Assembly (NCBI GenBank): GCA_002709045.1
Contig: PAPJ01000007.1
Coordinates: forward strand, 1 to 64,000
From: Planctomycetaceae bacterium
GTDB taxonomy: Bacteria > Planctomycetota > Planctomycetia > Pirellulales > Pirellulaceae
Direction: 5' to 3'
Length of the DNA stretch: 64,000 bases
Part shown: positions 27,402 to 36,139 of the stretch, piece after piece
Numbering within the stretch: position 1 is the stretch's first letter
Layout: every line of letters starts with the position of its first letter
Notes under the pieces: generated by a model
Told to the model about the DNA's origin: nothing
The model's database searches: none
What the model saw: only the letters and a program-made list of their open reading frames with translations
Made by a program: the position numbers and the translations under genes

Positions 27402-28412
27402 CTAGTCCACAGCAGGGTGATAACCGGTTACTTTGGTTGCAATGCGATAAAATCCCTTGCCTGCCGTGATATAGAGAGTATGTATTTCCTTGCCCCGTCC
27501 AAAGCTGGCATTGGTTGGCAATTCCGGTGTTTCGATATACCCTAACTCTTCGCCATCTGCTGAGAAGATGACAATGCCGAATCGACTTGCGCTTCGAACA
27601 GCTGCGTAAATCCGGCCATCTCTATCAACGGTCATCCCATCGACACCGGTCTCTTTGCCAAAATTGTGTATCACTTTGCGCTTCGTCAATTCCCCGTGAC
27701 GATTGATTCTGAAAGAATTAAGCGTCATTGGTCCCGGCTCGAACCCGGTTTCCAAATCGGCCTTGGCTGAACCGTTATCTGTCTCAGCGATATAGATTAT
27801 TTTTTGATTTGGCGAGAGGACAATTCCATTTGGTTTTTCTATTTCTGTAGTTGCAATCGACAGAGTTCCATCGGGATCTAAGCGATAAACATCAAAACTG
27901 TCTAATTCTAATTCCTCCGGTCCGACATATTTCGGGTCTGTAAAGTAAACGCGTCCCGTACGGTCAATCACGATATCGTTAGGCGAATTGAATCGCTTAC
28001 CCTGGTATTTTGCCTGCAACACTTTCACCGAGCCGTCTTTCCTGAATTCGACCAAAGCACGGTGGCCACCCAAAGGCGATGCACAACATCCAAGTAGTCG
28101 ACCATCGCGCGTAAACATGAGTCCATTACCCATTCCGCTATCAGGACAATACACGGTAGTCTTGCCTGTCCGAGGATCAAACCGCATCACGCGCGCCGGC
28201 CCCGAATCAAAGGGCTGAGCAAAGTCCGAAAAATACATATTCCCGTCAGGCCCGGCCGCGGCACCTTCGGTAAAGCCGCCTTCTTCCCACAGCGTTTCGA
28301 GAGTCGCTCCCTCGATCAGAATACCTTTACCTCCTTCAACTATTAAGTCATCTGCCATCGTGGCTCCTGCTATCAGCATGATTACCAAAAAACTGCAATA
28401 AACCCGCTGCAT
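27402..28412 (-). CDS. SMP-30/gluconolactonase/LRE-family secreted protein
   Basis: 336 residues with a signal peptide (MQRVYCSFLVIMLIAGATMA). Six-bladed beta-propeller of the SMP-30 kind: EGAAAGPDGNMYFSDF, NSPNDIVIDRTGRVYFTDPK, KPNGIVLSPNQKIIYIAETD and VDGMTVDRDGRIYAAV carry the repeated metal-site Asn, Asp and Glu residues. Likely a lactonase or related sugar-lactone hydrolase in the periplasm. It is 39 bp downstream of the retron reverse transcriptase on the same strand; I see no functional link. Confidence 0.85.
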   Translation of the reverse strand: MQRVYCSFLVIMLIAGATMADDLIVEGGKGILIEGATLETLWEEGGFTEGAAAGPDGNMYFSDFAQPFDSGPARVMRFDPRTGKTTVYCPDSGMGNGLMFTRDGRLLGCCASPLGGHRALVEFRKDGSVKVLQAKYQGKRFNSPNDIVIDRTGRVYFTDPKYVGPEELELDSFDVYRLDPDGTLSIATTEIEKPNGIVLSPNQKIIYIAETDNGSAKADLETGFEPGPMTLNSFRINRHGELTKRKVIHNFGKETGVDGMTVDRDGRIYAAVRSASRFGIVIFSADGEELGYIETPELPTNASFGRGKEIHTLYITAGKGFYRIATKVTGYHPAVD

Positions 28413-28451
28413 CTCTCACACCCTTTCTGAAAACCGGTTCGAAACAAATCT

Positions 28452-30176
28452 CTAGTGGAACAACCCACCTGTTACGATCGCCTCAACCCGTTTGAACGTT
28501 GCGTTCCATTGTATCACTTCGATTGTGACTTCGCTCTTCAGAGGAAACTCAGCATTTTCAACAGTCTCGGCTAACGAATCGTGAAAATAGAGTTCCACTT
28601 CCGTCCCGTCTGAAAGACTACCTGTAACTGTTCGGCCTTTTTGATAACCCTCTGGGAGCCTAAAGGAAAAAGTTCTTTTGGAGGATTCCAGTTGGAGCTG
28701 AATGGTGTAGGAGGACTTAGTGAATTCACTTATTAGGCTCTTGGCTTCAGTGGAGTAAGGTTTTGCGACTTTCAAAGCCTGAACTTTATCTTCCAGCCGA
28801 TCTTCGTGGAATACACCCGAATTATCCGGCGAGGATTGCAACTCCGGCAATTCGGATTGTTCCTCATGTTGATCGTTATTTAATGGGGCTCTGGTTGAAG
28901 ACGTATCTGCCGTATGCGTCTCGTCCTGCGAACCTGATGGCCTAGTGGGGTTGTCCTCATCAACTGTTCGCAACTCACTGGCGTTGTCATCAAGCATCTC
29001 CGATGATACCCGCGTTTTGTTCTCATCTCGACTCGATCTATCAACATCGCTTCCCTGAAGTTCTGCCGTCGGACTATTATCGTTCGGATCGGACATTGGA
29101 GTTAATACAGGGGCATCTGTTTTCACGAGCTGTTTATGGAGATGAATAAGATTTGACTCGGGATCAACCATGTTTAGCAGAGAAATCCAACCCCGATACT
29201 CCGCCATCGTTACCGTTAGTTTTTGACCGGTTTTAATTCTATGCTGAATAGAACGTAACCAACGACGACGTTTGCGAGAAAGATTCACTTTAGAGTTCAC
29301 TACCAGTCCTGTCACTTCCTGACGCCGGTGCCGGCGAATAATCCTTTTCTTCTTTCGGTTCAAGTTGTAGCCATAGATTCGAAGGATAACACCCACTCGC
29401 TGAAGCAGAGCATGCACTAATTCTCTATTATATTTCTCCATTGAAAATGTAATGTCGTCAGCATACCGCGTGTAATTTGCGTTGAAGCTTTGGGACAGGC
29501 TAAACAGACGATCATCCATCGATTTGTTAACAATATTACTTAGTACAGGACTCGTTGGCGCACCCTGAGGTAAGCCCTGTTCATAACATACCAGCTTGGT
29601 TAACAAATCAGCTGCGTCCGGAGTCCACCCGGTTGTGACAAAATAACGGTTAATCCGCATCTTCTTAGTATTAGGAAAGAATTCCCGGATATCGAGCTTG
29701 ACGATCACTTCCTGACCAACATGTTGCCTGGCGTTATCGACGATGGATTTACCCTTTACAAAGCCACATGCTGCCGGGTGCACGATGTAATAGGAAAACA
29801 GTTTATGATAGAGAGCATATTGAATTTTTTTTGTTAGCTCATCGGGAATCTGAAGTTCTCTAACACCACCGCTACGTTTCGGAATCCGCACAATTTCGTA
29901 CGAAGGATCCCACTGTGGATCTAATTTCTCTAATTCCGGTACCAGTCGATAGATCCTCGATTTATCTGACGGTTTTCCATATTTAGTAATTGCTTCCTTC
30001 CGCTTTCTTTCAAGATACTCAGCTTTACTAATGCTTCTCTGACCATCGGGAACCAGGATTTTTAGCTTGTTAAAGAATTGGATGACAGCAACAAAAAACA
30101 CGATCATAAAGATGACCAACGAAATAAAGCAAAGCGCCTCTCCTCCATCGAGTGCAAGAATTATTCCGTCATTCAT
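28452..30176 (-). CDS. Retron reverse transcriptase with N-terminal membrane helix and C-terminal extension
   Basis: 574 residues. Residues 14-35 are one hydrophobic helix (LCFISLVIFMIVFFVAVIQF), which predicts membrane anchoring. The reverse transcriptase domain spans about 90-350: catalytic Asp in KLDIREFFPN (162), LPQGAPTSP (202-210), YADD (238-241), and the retron-type VTGLVVNSKVNLSRKRRRW segment (288 on). Residues ~355-465 are a Ser/Asp/Glu-rich linker. Residues ~470-574 form a beta-rich domain (FSFRLPEGYQKGRTVTGSLS, TEVELYFHDS) that I cannot name; an OB-like fold is possible. The enzyme would copy the msd part of the upstream RNA into msDNA linked 2'-5' to a G. Retrons defend against phage through an effector; with none adjacent, the fused ends may serve that role. 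Confidence 0.92.
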   Translation of the reverse strand: MNDGIILALDGGEALCFISLVIFMIVFFVAVIQFFNKLKILVPDGQRSISKAEYLERKRKEAITKYGKPSDKSRIYRLVPELEKLDPQWDPSYEIVRIPKRSGGVRELQIPDELTKKIQYALYHKLFSYYIVHPAACGFVKGKSIVDNARQHVGQEVIVKLDIREFFPNTKKMRINRYFVTTGWTPDAADLLTKLVCYEQGLPQGAPTSPVLSNIVNKSMDDRLFSLSQSFNANYTRYADDITFSMEKYNRELVHALLQRVGVILRIYGYNLNRKKKRIIRRHRRQEVTGLVVNSKVNLSRKRRRWLRSIQHRIKTGQKLTVTMAEYRGWISLLNMVDPESNLIHLHKQLVKTDAPVLTPMSDPNDNSPTAELQGSDVDRSSRDENKTRVSSEMLDDNASELRTVDEDNPTRPSGSQDETHTADTSSTRAPLNNDQHEEQSELPELQSSPDNSGVFHEDRLEDKVQALKVAKPYSTEAKSLISEFTKSSYTIQLQLESSKRTFSFRLPEGYQKGRTVTGSLSDGTEVELYFHDSLAETVENAEFPLKSEVTIEVIQWNATFKRVEAIVTGGLFH

Positions 30177-30188
30177 TACTCTTTACCG

Positions 30189-30206
30189 TTTATAACCGGT
30201 TATAAA
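30189..30206. repeat. Perfect 18-bp palindrome before the reverse transcriptase gene
   Basis: TTTATAACCGGTTATAAA reads the same on both strands and lies 13 bp upstream of the reverse transcriptase start codon. It could be an operator or, in RNA, a structure that limits ribosome access. Confidence 0.6.
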
Positions 30207-30240
30207 AATAGGTTGGTCCAAGTTCAACCCGGACCAACCT
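30202..30240 (-). terminator. Hairpin between retron RNA and reverse transcriptase gene
   Basis: Stem AGGTTGGTCC/GGACCAACCT, 10 bp perfect (30210-30219 and 30231-30240, 11-nt loop), followed on the minus strand by TTTTTA. This looks like an intrinsic terminator or attenuator that would yield much free retron RNA and less reverse transcriptase mRNA. Confidence 0.55.
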
Positions 30241-30241
30241 T

Positions 30242-30437
30242 TAGACGATTCCCTGCTATGGCTATGCCAATACCACGATTCCACTTAGGAATTCGGTATT
30301 CACCGCAGCGAAGCAAGAAGTGAATACCGAATTCCTAAGTGGAATCGTGGTACAAATACCCCTCGTTCCTGCAGTCTACAAGAATGACGAAACATCACCC
30401 TATAAATCGCCAAGGCTATCGCTAGGGCAATAGCCTA
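30242..30437 (-). ncRNA. Candidate retron msr-msd RNA
   Basis: Transcribed on the minus strand just upstream of the reverse transcriptase. From 5' to 3': an a1 segment ending in CCCT (30424-30437); AGC right after it (30423-30421), giving a candidate branching G at 30422; an msr hairpin with 7 pairs (three G-U) and a GUUUC loop (30382-30400); a perfect 32-bp inverted repeat with an 18-nt loop (arms 30321-30352 and 30271-30302) as the msd stem; then AGGGAATCGTCTA (30242-30254) as a2, pairing with a1 over about 12 bp with one bulge and one mismatch. The CCCT-AGCGA arrangement and the GUUUC-loop hairpin resemble the Ec86 retron RNA as I remember it. Exact ends are inferred. Confidence 0.75.
30271..30352. 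repeat. Perfect inverted repeat, two 32-bp arms (msd stem)
   Basis: Arms 30271-30302 and 30321-30352 are exact reverse complements; the loop is 30303-30320. As DNA it could extrude a cruciform. As RNA or cDNA it is the long hairpin expected of a retron msd. Each arm contains a GAATTC. There is no transposase or target-site duplication, so an insertion sequence is unlikely. Confidence 0.95.
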
Positions 30438-30465
30438 CATAAAAGACGAGTGTTTTCGCAAGCAA
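30436..30465 (-). promoter_or_regulatory. Candidate promoter of the retron RNA
   Basis: Minus-strand TTGCTT (30460-30465), an 18-bp spacer and TATGTA (30436-30441). A start about 7 bp further falls inside the a1 segment, where the retron RNA is expected to begin. This is a weak match to the sigma-70 consensus, but well placed. Confidence 0.4.
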
Positions 30466-30556
30466 ACTAACGAAAATCTATAAAGCGATGTGTATAGTCT
30501 TATTAGGGAGTTTTTTAGGACTTCTTTGAAGCGTCACAACGAGCGGGGCTATCGCT

Positions 30557-32170
30557 ATGAGAAGAACTACTGTCACTATTTTCTTGTTTTTACTGTGGTT
30601 TACCGTTGCGTCTCATTGCTCCGGCGAAGACCTTCTTGTAACGATTGGTGAAAAAACCACCCGCATTACGAACCCTCTCAAGCCTGATGGGTACCCTGAT
30701 TATTTGGCGGCATTGAACTCACATTTCTTAGGTAAGTCAACACCTGAGAACAATCTGGCAGTGGGACTTTGGAAAATAACCGGTCCCGTCGAACTTTCCC
30801 CGGATCTTAAACCACTGTTCTTTAGAGCCTTGGGAATTGACGACATCCCCAACAAGGGTGATTATTTGGTTGACTTTGCGACCTATTACAGACAGCGGCT
30901 TGGAGTTTTTGACTCCGACAACAGCACTCTTGATGAATTTAAGGGCAAACAAAAGAAATACGACGATGCTTATAGCTTTGTGATGGCTAACAAATGGACG
31001 AAAGAAAGTCATCCTGAAGTATTTCAGTGGTGGAAAAAGAATCGCAGTCACATAGAAGCAGTTCTTAAAATTACCGAAACGCGTGACCAGTATTACAATC
31101 CGTACATATTACCCCACGTTTCTCAGGACGGGGACAACGACCAGTTCGCGCCGGAATTGATTTCAATACCTCTTCCTGGTGCCATACAGGCTCGTGAGGT
31201 TGCGCGGACCTTAAAAGTCAATGCCCACTATCACCTGGGAAACAACGACATCGATGCTGCAATGCGAACTTCAATTGCCACACATCGAATTGGGAGACTA
31301 ACCGCGCGAGGCGGAACTCTTATCGAGGGGCTAGTTGGCGTGGCAATCAGCGGGATCGCCTTTTCGATCGATCGCCAGATACTAACCGCCGATACGCTTA
31401 ATGCCAAACAACTTCAGGAACACCTGGCTCAGTTACGCTCGCTGCCTGCCATGCCATCATTTTTGGATAAAATCAATTTAAGTGAGCGTTATATGTTCCT
31501 TGACGCTGCGATCCATGTTGCAAAACACGGGTCTTCCAGCTTAAACCTTTCCGATGGCTCGACAGACAGACCTCATCCAATTGTTAAAGAATTGGGGAAG
31601 GTATTCTCCTCAAGCTTCGTTGATTGGGATCATGTCTTACGCCAAGGAAATTATTGGTATGACGAAATCTATCGGATCGGAAGTATTAATAATGTCCATG
31701 AACGAACGAAACAATATGCTGAGTTCGAGAAACGTTTAAAAACCCTTGCCAGAGAAACCAGCGATCCTGTTAGCTTGGCAAAAAAGGTACTACTAAGCGG
31801 AAAATCACTTCCAGCGATTACCAGCGAACAGATAAGTAATATTATGGTTGGCCTGATGTTGCCTTCACTTGGTGCAGTGATCAGCGCGGAAGACCGAGCC
31901 TTAATGGAAAGTGAGATCATTCAGATTGGTATTGTTTTGGAATTACACTATCTGAAATCGAAGTCTTACCCCTCAAGCCTCAAAGCTCTGGTCGGTCCTC
32001 TCCTAAAAGAATTACCACAGGATCGATTCAACGAGAAAGGGCTCAGTTATCAGAGTACGCCAAAGGGCTACTTACTGTATAGCTTTGGTCGGGACCGTCA
32101 GGATAATCGGGGTCGAAGCTACGATGACGAACCTTCCGCAGATGACATCGTCCTGAAACGACAACGTTAA
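30557..32170 (+). CDS. Secreted protein of unknown function
   Basis: 537 residues with a signal peptide (MRRTTVTIFLFLLWFTVASH, cleavage near CSG). The start, KPDGYPDYLAALNSHF, and the end, LLYSFGRDRQDNRGRSYDDE, resemble a family of long helical planctomycete proteins whose function is unknown. The C-terminal Gly-Arg-Asp region is reminiscent of pseudopilin-like tails. It is divergent from the retron RNA, with about 120 bp between them, and converges with the next gene over a 4-bp overlap. A link to the retron cannot be excluded, but the signal peptide argues against it. Confidence 0.75.
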   Translation: MRRTTVTIFLFLLWFTVASHCSGEDLLVTIGEKTTRITNPLKPDGYPDYLAALNSHFLGKSTPENNLAVGLWKITGPVELSPDLKPLFFRALGIDDIPNKGDYLVDFATYYRQRLGVFDSDNSTLDEFKGKQKKYDDAYSFVMANKWTKESHPEVFQWWKKNRSHIEAVLKITETRDQYYNPYILPHVSQDGDNDQFAPELISIPLPGAIQAREVARTLKVNAHYHLGNNDIDAAMRTSIATHRIGRLTARGGTLIEGLVGVAISGIAFSIDRQILTADTLNAKQLQEHLAQLRSLPAMPSFLDKINLSERYMFLDAAIHVAKHGSSSLNLSDGSTDRPHPIVKELGKVFSSSFVDWDHVLRQGNYWYDEIYRIGSINNVHERTKQYAEFEKRLKTLARETSDPVSLAKKVLLSGKSLPAITSEQISNIMVGLMLPSLGAVISAEDRALMESEIIQIGIVLELHYLKSKSYPSSLKALVGPLLKELPQDRFNEKGLSYQSTPKGYLLYSFGRDRQDNRGRSYDDEPSADDIVLKRQR

Positions 32171-32694
32171 AACGCAAATTCGACGATTCCGCTGTCATCA
32201 CGAATGTCCGGATTTCCGCCTCTTGATTTTAAATGCATTGCCGCGGACAGGTCAATTTTTGAGCCCTTAAAAGAGGTTTCTGTAAACGAGGTTCGTTCGC
32301 CCCAGATAGTCGGCAAAATTGTTGAAGGTTGAATACAATTGACACTAGCATTCACATCAGCGACCCCCTCTAAATCCTGACTTTTCAAGTAAAACACTCG
32401 TCGTTGATAATAAAGGTAGTCAAGACCCTGCATGGGAGCATCTGCCGTCAATTTCGAATAACCGACCACGATTTGATCTTCATTCGCAGTTAATAGCGGG
32501 CCGCGCCTACTTCGGGCATTTTTAACAAAAGCCGTGCGCACGTATGGTAAATCCAAAACAGGTCGAATCCAGACAATGCTACGCTCAAAAGCCAGCGGAT
32601 TATCCTGTTCCCAATCCACAAGGTTATCCGCTGAAATCACTCGCCGAATCTCGAGTCTTCCATCTTCATGCATGATATTCCTAGTTTTCACCAT
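32167..32694 (-). CDS. Protein of unknown function
   Basis: 175 residues, no signal peptide or membrane helix. Strand-rich sequence with EIRRVISADNLVDWEQDN near the start and PTIWGERTSFTETSF near the end. I recognise no domain. It converges with the preceding gene. Confidence 0.65.
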   Translation of the reverse strand: MVKTRNIMHEDGRLEIRRVISADNLVDWEQDNPLAFERSIVWIRPVLDLPYVRTAFVKNARSRRGPLLTANEDQIVVGYSKLTADAPMQGLDYLYYQRRVFYLKSQDLEGVADVNASVNCIQPSTILPTIWGERTSFTETSFKGSKIDLSAAMHLKSRGGNPDIRDDSGIVEFAF

Positions 32695-32973
32695 TTTTAA
32701 CGGTCTCCTTTGAGAAACCCGCAGATTTTGTCTTGCAACGCTATAGAGTGATGCAAGCTACGTGCCAATTCTATTTTTTTTGTCAATTCCTTCCAACTAA
32801 AGGGAAATACGTTGTTATTAGTCGCTCGGGATTATCTACAATGCATCGGAGATGTATCAAAATCTCACACTGGTGTATCATTTGCAAACAGATCATTGAC
32901 CGTACTTAGGCAAGCATGCTAGCGGCTTAGGACAAATCCAAAACAGTACTTCCCTGCTATTTCAAACAAATCC

Positions 32974-34131
32974 ATGACAATCACAGCAACCGTTCTTGCC
33001 GGAATCCCCAAATCCAACTATTCGCTTTATCACAAGGTTCGATTTCTAGTCGGCGATCCAACGGCTTTAATTACGATTCAGGGTGGTTCGGATGACCACT
33101 CGATGTTTATCGTACGAGATATCGAAATGCAGAGGGCACGCCGTGATGCGCGTGCAGATCGTATTTCATGTCCGGCAGATCATAAGCCTGAATCGGGGCT
33201 ATCCGGCGATCGTGAAACTGCTACTGCCCAGGCCACGGCCGAATACCTCGTTGGTCAAAACGTCACGACGATCACAACAGACCGTACTCTCCCCTACATC
33301 TTTGCTCATCATCTCTTACTTCGCGGACTGGAAATTCAATATGACGCTAATTTAGGAGTTCTGGAACGTCGCCAAAAGGATGCGGAAGAATCAGCATGGC
33401 TACAGCAATCGCAAGCAACCACTGAAGATGCCATGCGGATGGCTTGTGAACTGATCGCCAATGCCGATGTCAATGACCAGCAACAGCTAATCGACGGTGG
33501 CGAAGTTCTCACATCCGAACGCGTACGCTCGGCTATTGACATCTTTCTACTGGAACGGGATTACTTGAATCCTAAGAGCATTGTAGCTTGTGGCATAACT
33601 GGAGCTGATTGTCATGACTATGGAGCCGGCCCCCTTTATTCCGAACAACCGGTCATTGTCGACATCTTTCCTCAAAATCGAAAGACACTTTATTACGGCG
33701 ACTGCACTCGCACTGTCGTGCATGGTCATATCTCGGACAATCTTGTTCGCATGCACATGGCGGTATGCGAAGCTAATGCAGCAGGCTGCTCCGCCGCCCG
33801 TCCCGGAGTTACCGGCGAGGACGTACATAAGGCAACTATTCAGGTCATTCTGGAAAATGGATATAAAACCGGCCTTCCAACTGAACGCGATCCTGATTCT
33901 TTTTGCAGTATGACCCATGGAACAGGTCACGCCGTTGGCCTTGAAGTCCATGAACCTCCCCTGCTGGATTTCGGCGGTCCGGAATTACTCGTCGGTGACT
34001 GCCTAACTATAGAACCCGGATTGTATTGCCGAGCGGTGGGAGGCGTCCGCGTTGAAGATATGATCATTCTTACCCCAGAGGGTAACCATAACTTAAACAA
34101 ACTCTACACCGGACTCGACTGGAAGAATTAA
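32974..34131 (+). CDS. M24-family aminopeptidase (Xaa-Pro dipeptidase-like)
   Basis: 385 residues. The C-terminal pita-bread domain (~155-380) has the five metal ligands: Asp in VIVDIFPQNRK, Asp in YYGDCTRTVV, His in GTGHAVGLEVHE, Glu in LTIEPGLY and Glu in GGVRVEDMI. The N-terminal ~150 residues form a creatinase-like domain. Likely a metallo-aminopeptidase or proline dipeptidase. It ends 7 bp before deoC and so heads the nucleoside operon, an unusual partner. Confidence 0.9.
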   Translation: MTITATVLAGIPKSNYSLYHKVRFLVGDPTALITIQGGSDDHSMFIVRDIEMQRARRDARADRISCPADHKPESGLSGDRETATAQATAEYLVGQNVTTITTDRTLPYIFAHHLLLRGLEIQYDANLGVLERRQKDAEESAWLQQSQATTEDAMRMACELIANADVNDQQQLIDGGEVLTSERVRSAIDIFLLERDYLNPKSIVACGITGADCHDYGAGPLYSEQPVIVDIFPQNRKTLYYGDCTRTVVHGHISDNLVRMHMAVCEANAAGCSAARPGVTGEDVHKATIQVILENGYKTGLPTERDPDSFCSMTHGTGHAVGLEVHEPPLLDFGGPELLVGDCLTIEPGLYCRAVGGVRVEDMIILTPEGNHNLNKLYTGLDWKN

Positions 34132-34138
34132 TACGCTC

Positions 34139-34834
34139 ATGAATATTGTCTCATTAATCGACCATGCAATCCTTCACCCTACAGCCGGGGAAACGGACCT
34201 TGAGACTGGCTGCCGATTGGCTGCTGAACTTGGAGTCGCATCGGTTTGCGTGAAACCCTATATGGTTAAACAAGCAACGGAATTCCTCACAGATTCGCCA
34301 GTGGCTGTGGGGACTGTAATTGGCTTTCCTCACGGTGGGAATACAACGATCGTCAAAAGTGCTGAAGCTGAGCAAGCCTGTATCGACGGCGCCGTGGAAC
34401 TGGATATGGTTGTCAATGTCGGGCGTGTGCTGGCTGAGGACTGGGAATATGTACAAGCAGACATTGCCGCCGTTCAGGTGATTGCGCAAAGTCATCACGC
34501 ATTGTTGAAAGTTATCTTCGAAACTGACTATCTGACAGATTCACATATTGTCGAACTGTGTAAACTCTGTTCTGACCTGCAGGTGGACTTTATTAAAACA
34601 TCCACCGGATTTGGGTATACAAAACGCGAAACAGGGGACTACAACTATTCCGGTGCAACAATCCAGCACATCCAGCTTATGCTGGACAACGTAAGCGGTG
34701 TCGTGCAGGTCAAAGCATCAGGTGGGATCCGCACTTATCAGGATGCAATAACTCTTGCCGAAATGGGAGTTACAAGACTTGGCACAAGTGCCTCCCAGGC
34801 AATTGCAGAGGGCGGAGCGGGGGAAAGTTACTAG
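34139..34834 (+). CDS. deoC: Deoxyribose-phosphate aldolase
   Basis: 231 residues. It cleaves 2-deoxyribose 5-phosphate to glyceraldehyde 3-phosphate and acetaldehyde. The Schiff-base Lys is in FIKTSTGFGY and the second active-site Lys in VQVKASGGIRT; the N-terminal SLIDHAILHPTAG carries the usual DxT-like start. It lies between the M24 peptidase and pyrimidine phosphorylase genes, consistent with breakdown of deoxynucleosides. Confidence 0.95.
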   Translation: MNIVSLIDHAILHPTAGETDLETGCRLAAELGVASVCVKPYMVKQATEFLTDSPVAVGTVIGFPHGGNTTIVKSAEAEQACIDGAVELDMVVNVGRVLAEDWEYVQADIAAVQVIAQSHHALLKVIFETDYLTDSHIVELCKLCSDLQVDFIKTSTGFGYTKRETGDYNYSGATIQHIQLMLDNVSGVVQVKASGGIRTYQDAITLAEMGVTRLGTSASQAIAEGGAGESY

Positions 34835-34838
34835 ACTC

Positions 34839-36131
34839 GTGACCAATGCCTCTTATACAACTCCGCCGGTGGAACTAATTCGCTTAAAACGTGATGGCCA
34901 TGCACTTACGGAATCACAGATTTCACAGTTAATCACGCAGTATCAGGAGCATCGTCTACTCGATTCACAAATGGCAGCCTTTGCCATGGCGACTTGTGTT
35001 CAGGGGATGACCAGCGATGAAACCTACTATCTAACCAAAGCCATGCTTAACAGCGGAACCCGTCTGGCCTGGCCACCGGGTCCTGCTGTAGTAGACAAAC
35101 ATTCCACTGGTGGAGTTGGTGACAAAGCCTCTCTGCTGATTGCTCCGCTGCTGGCCAGTTTCGGGGTTCGTGTCCCAATGATTTCAGGACGTGGGCTTGG
35201 AATCACTGGAGGAACACTCGACAAGCTGGAAAGCATTCCTCAGTTTAATACATCTCTTTCGCTTAACGAATTACAGGAAATCGTTAATTCAACAGGCTGT
35301 GTCATAGCTGGTGCTACTGAACAGATTGCACCGGCCGACCGAAAACTATATGGTTTGCGTGACGTAACGGGCACAGTTGCCTCGATTCCCTTAATTACCT
35401 CAAGTATTTTGTCCAAGAAACTGGCTGAATCGCCCGATGCACTTATCTTTGACGTTAAATGTGGAACCGGGACATCGATGCAAACGTTTGAAGAGGCCCA
35501 GGAACTGGCAGAGATGTTAGTCCAGACATGCGTACGTTTTAACGTCAAAGCGAAAGCAATCATTACCGATATGAATCAGCCTCTCGGAACTGCCATCGGA
35601 AATGCCGCGGAAGTCCGCGAGGCTCTACTTTCATTTGCCGGATCAGGTCCTGCAGACCTCGTGCATCTGGCGACGACATTTGTCTTTGAACTATTAACAC
35701 TTGCCGGTAAAACCCTTACGTATCAAGACGTTGCTGACAACCTCACCAATGGGCATGCACAAAATCACTTTGAAGATATGGTTGCCAAACAGGGCGGTAA
35801 CCTTTGTCAGCTTACAAGCCCCAACTGGACACCCCTGATTGCCGCAGAGGACGGATATCTAGCCCGCGTAAATACGGGCGCGCTGGGAGCTCTCCTTGTC
35901 CGCATGGGTGGCGGACGTCAATTACCCGAAGATACACTCAACACACAGGTGTCACTAGCAGTTCCCAAAAAAGTCGGGGATTCTATTACAAGAGGAGAGG
36001 TGATTGGCGCCGTTTCACATCCTGCCCCGGAAGCCTATCTCGAGCAACTCCGGGAAGCACTTCAAATTTCCGCAGCCCCCGTGGATCCCCGACCCTTGAT
36101 TATCGGTACGGTTATCCAAAACGATCAATAG
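34839..36131 (+). CDS. Pyrimidine-nucleoside/thymidine phosphorylase
   Basis: 430 residues from the GTG at 34839, four bases after the deoC stop; the frame is open further upstream inside deoC, but that gives a non-family leader. It splits pyrimidine nucleosides with phosphate. Seen: LIRLKRDGHALTESQI, VDKHSTGGVGDKASLLIAPL (phosphate site) and ISGRGLGITGGTLDKLESIP. The length fits Pdp/DeoA. It works with deoC and cdd on either side. Whether it prefers uridine or thymidine cannot be told. Confidence 0.95.
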   Translation: MTNASYTTPPVELIRLKRDGHALTESQISQLITQYQEHRLLDSQMAAFAMATCVQGMTSDETYYLTKAMLNSGTRLAWPPGPAVVDKHSTGGVGDKASLLIAPLLASFGVRVPMISGRGLGITGGTLDKLESIPQFNTSLSLNELQEIVNSTGCVIAGATEQIAPADRKLYGLRDVTGTVASIPLITSSILSKKLAESPDALIFDVKCGTGTSMQTFEEAQELAEMLVQTCVRFNVKAKAIITDMNQPLGTAIGNAAEVREALLSFAGSGPADLVHLATTFVFELLTLAGKTLTYQDVADNLTNGHAQNHFEDMVAKQGGNLCQLTSPNWTPLIAAEDGYLARVNTGALGALLVRMGGGRQLPEDTLNTQVSLAVPKKVGDSITRGEVIGAVSHPAPEAYLEQLREALQISAAPVDPRPLIIGTVIQNDQ

Positions 36132-36139
36132 GAACAACC

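Noticed and set aside
30271..30352. Long perfect inverted repeat as ends of a mobile element
   Set aside because: The arms are only 18 bp apart, no transposase or flanking duplication exists, and the placement upstream of a retron reverse transcriptase explains it better.
35804..36139. N-terminal extension of cytidine deaminase
   Set aside because: It lies wholly within the phosphorylase gene in another frame; the ATG at 36140 has a good ribosome site and gives the standard length.
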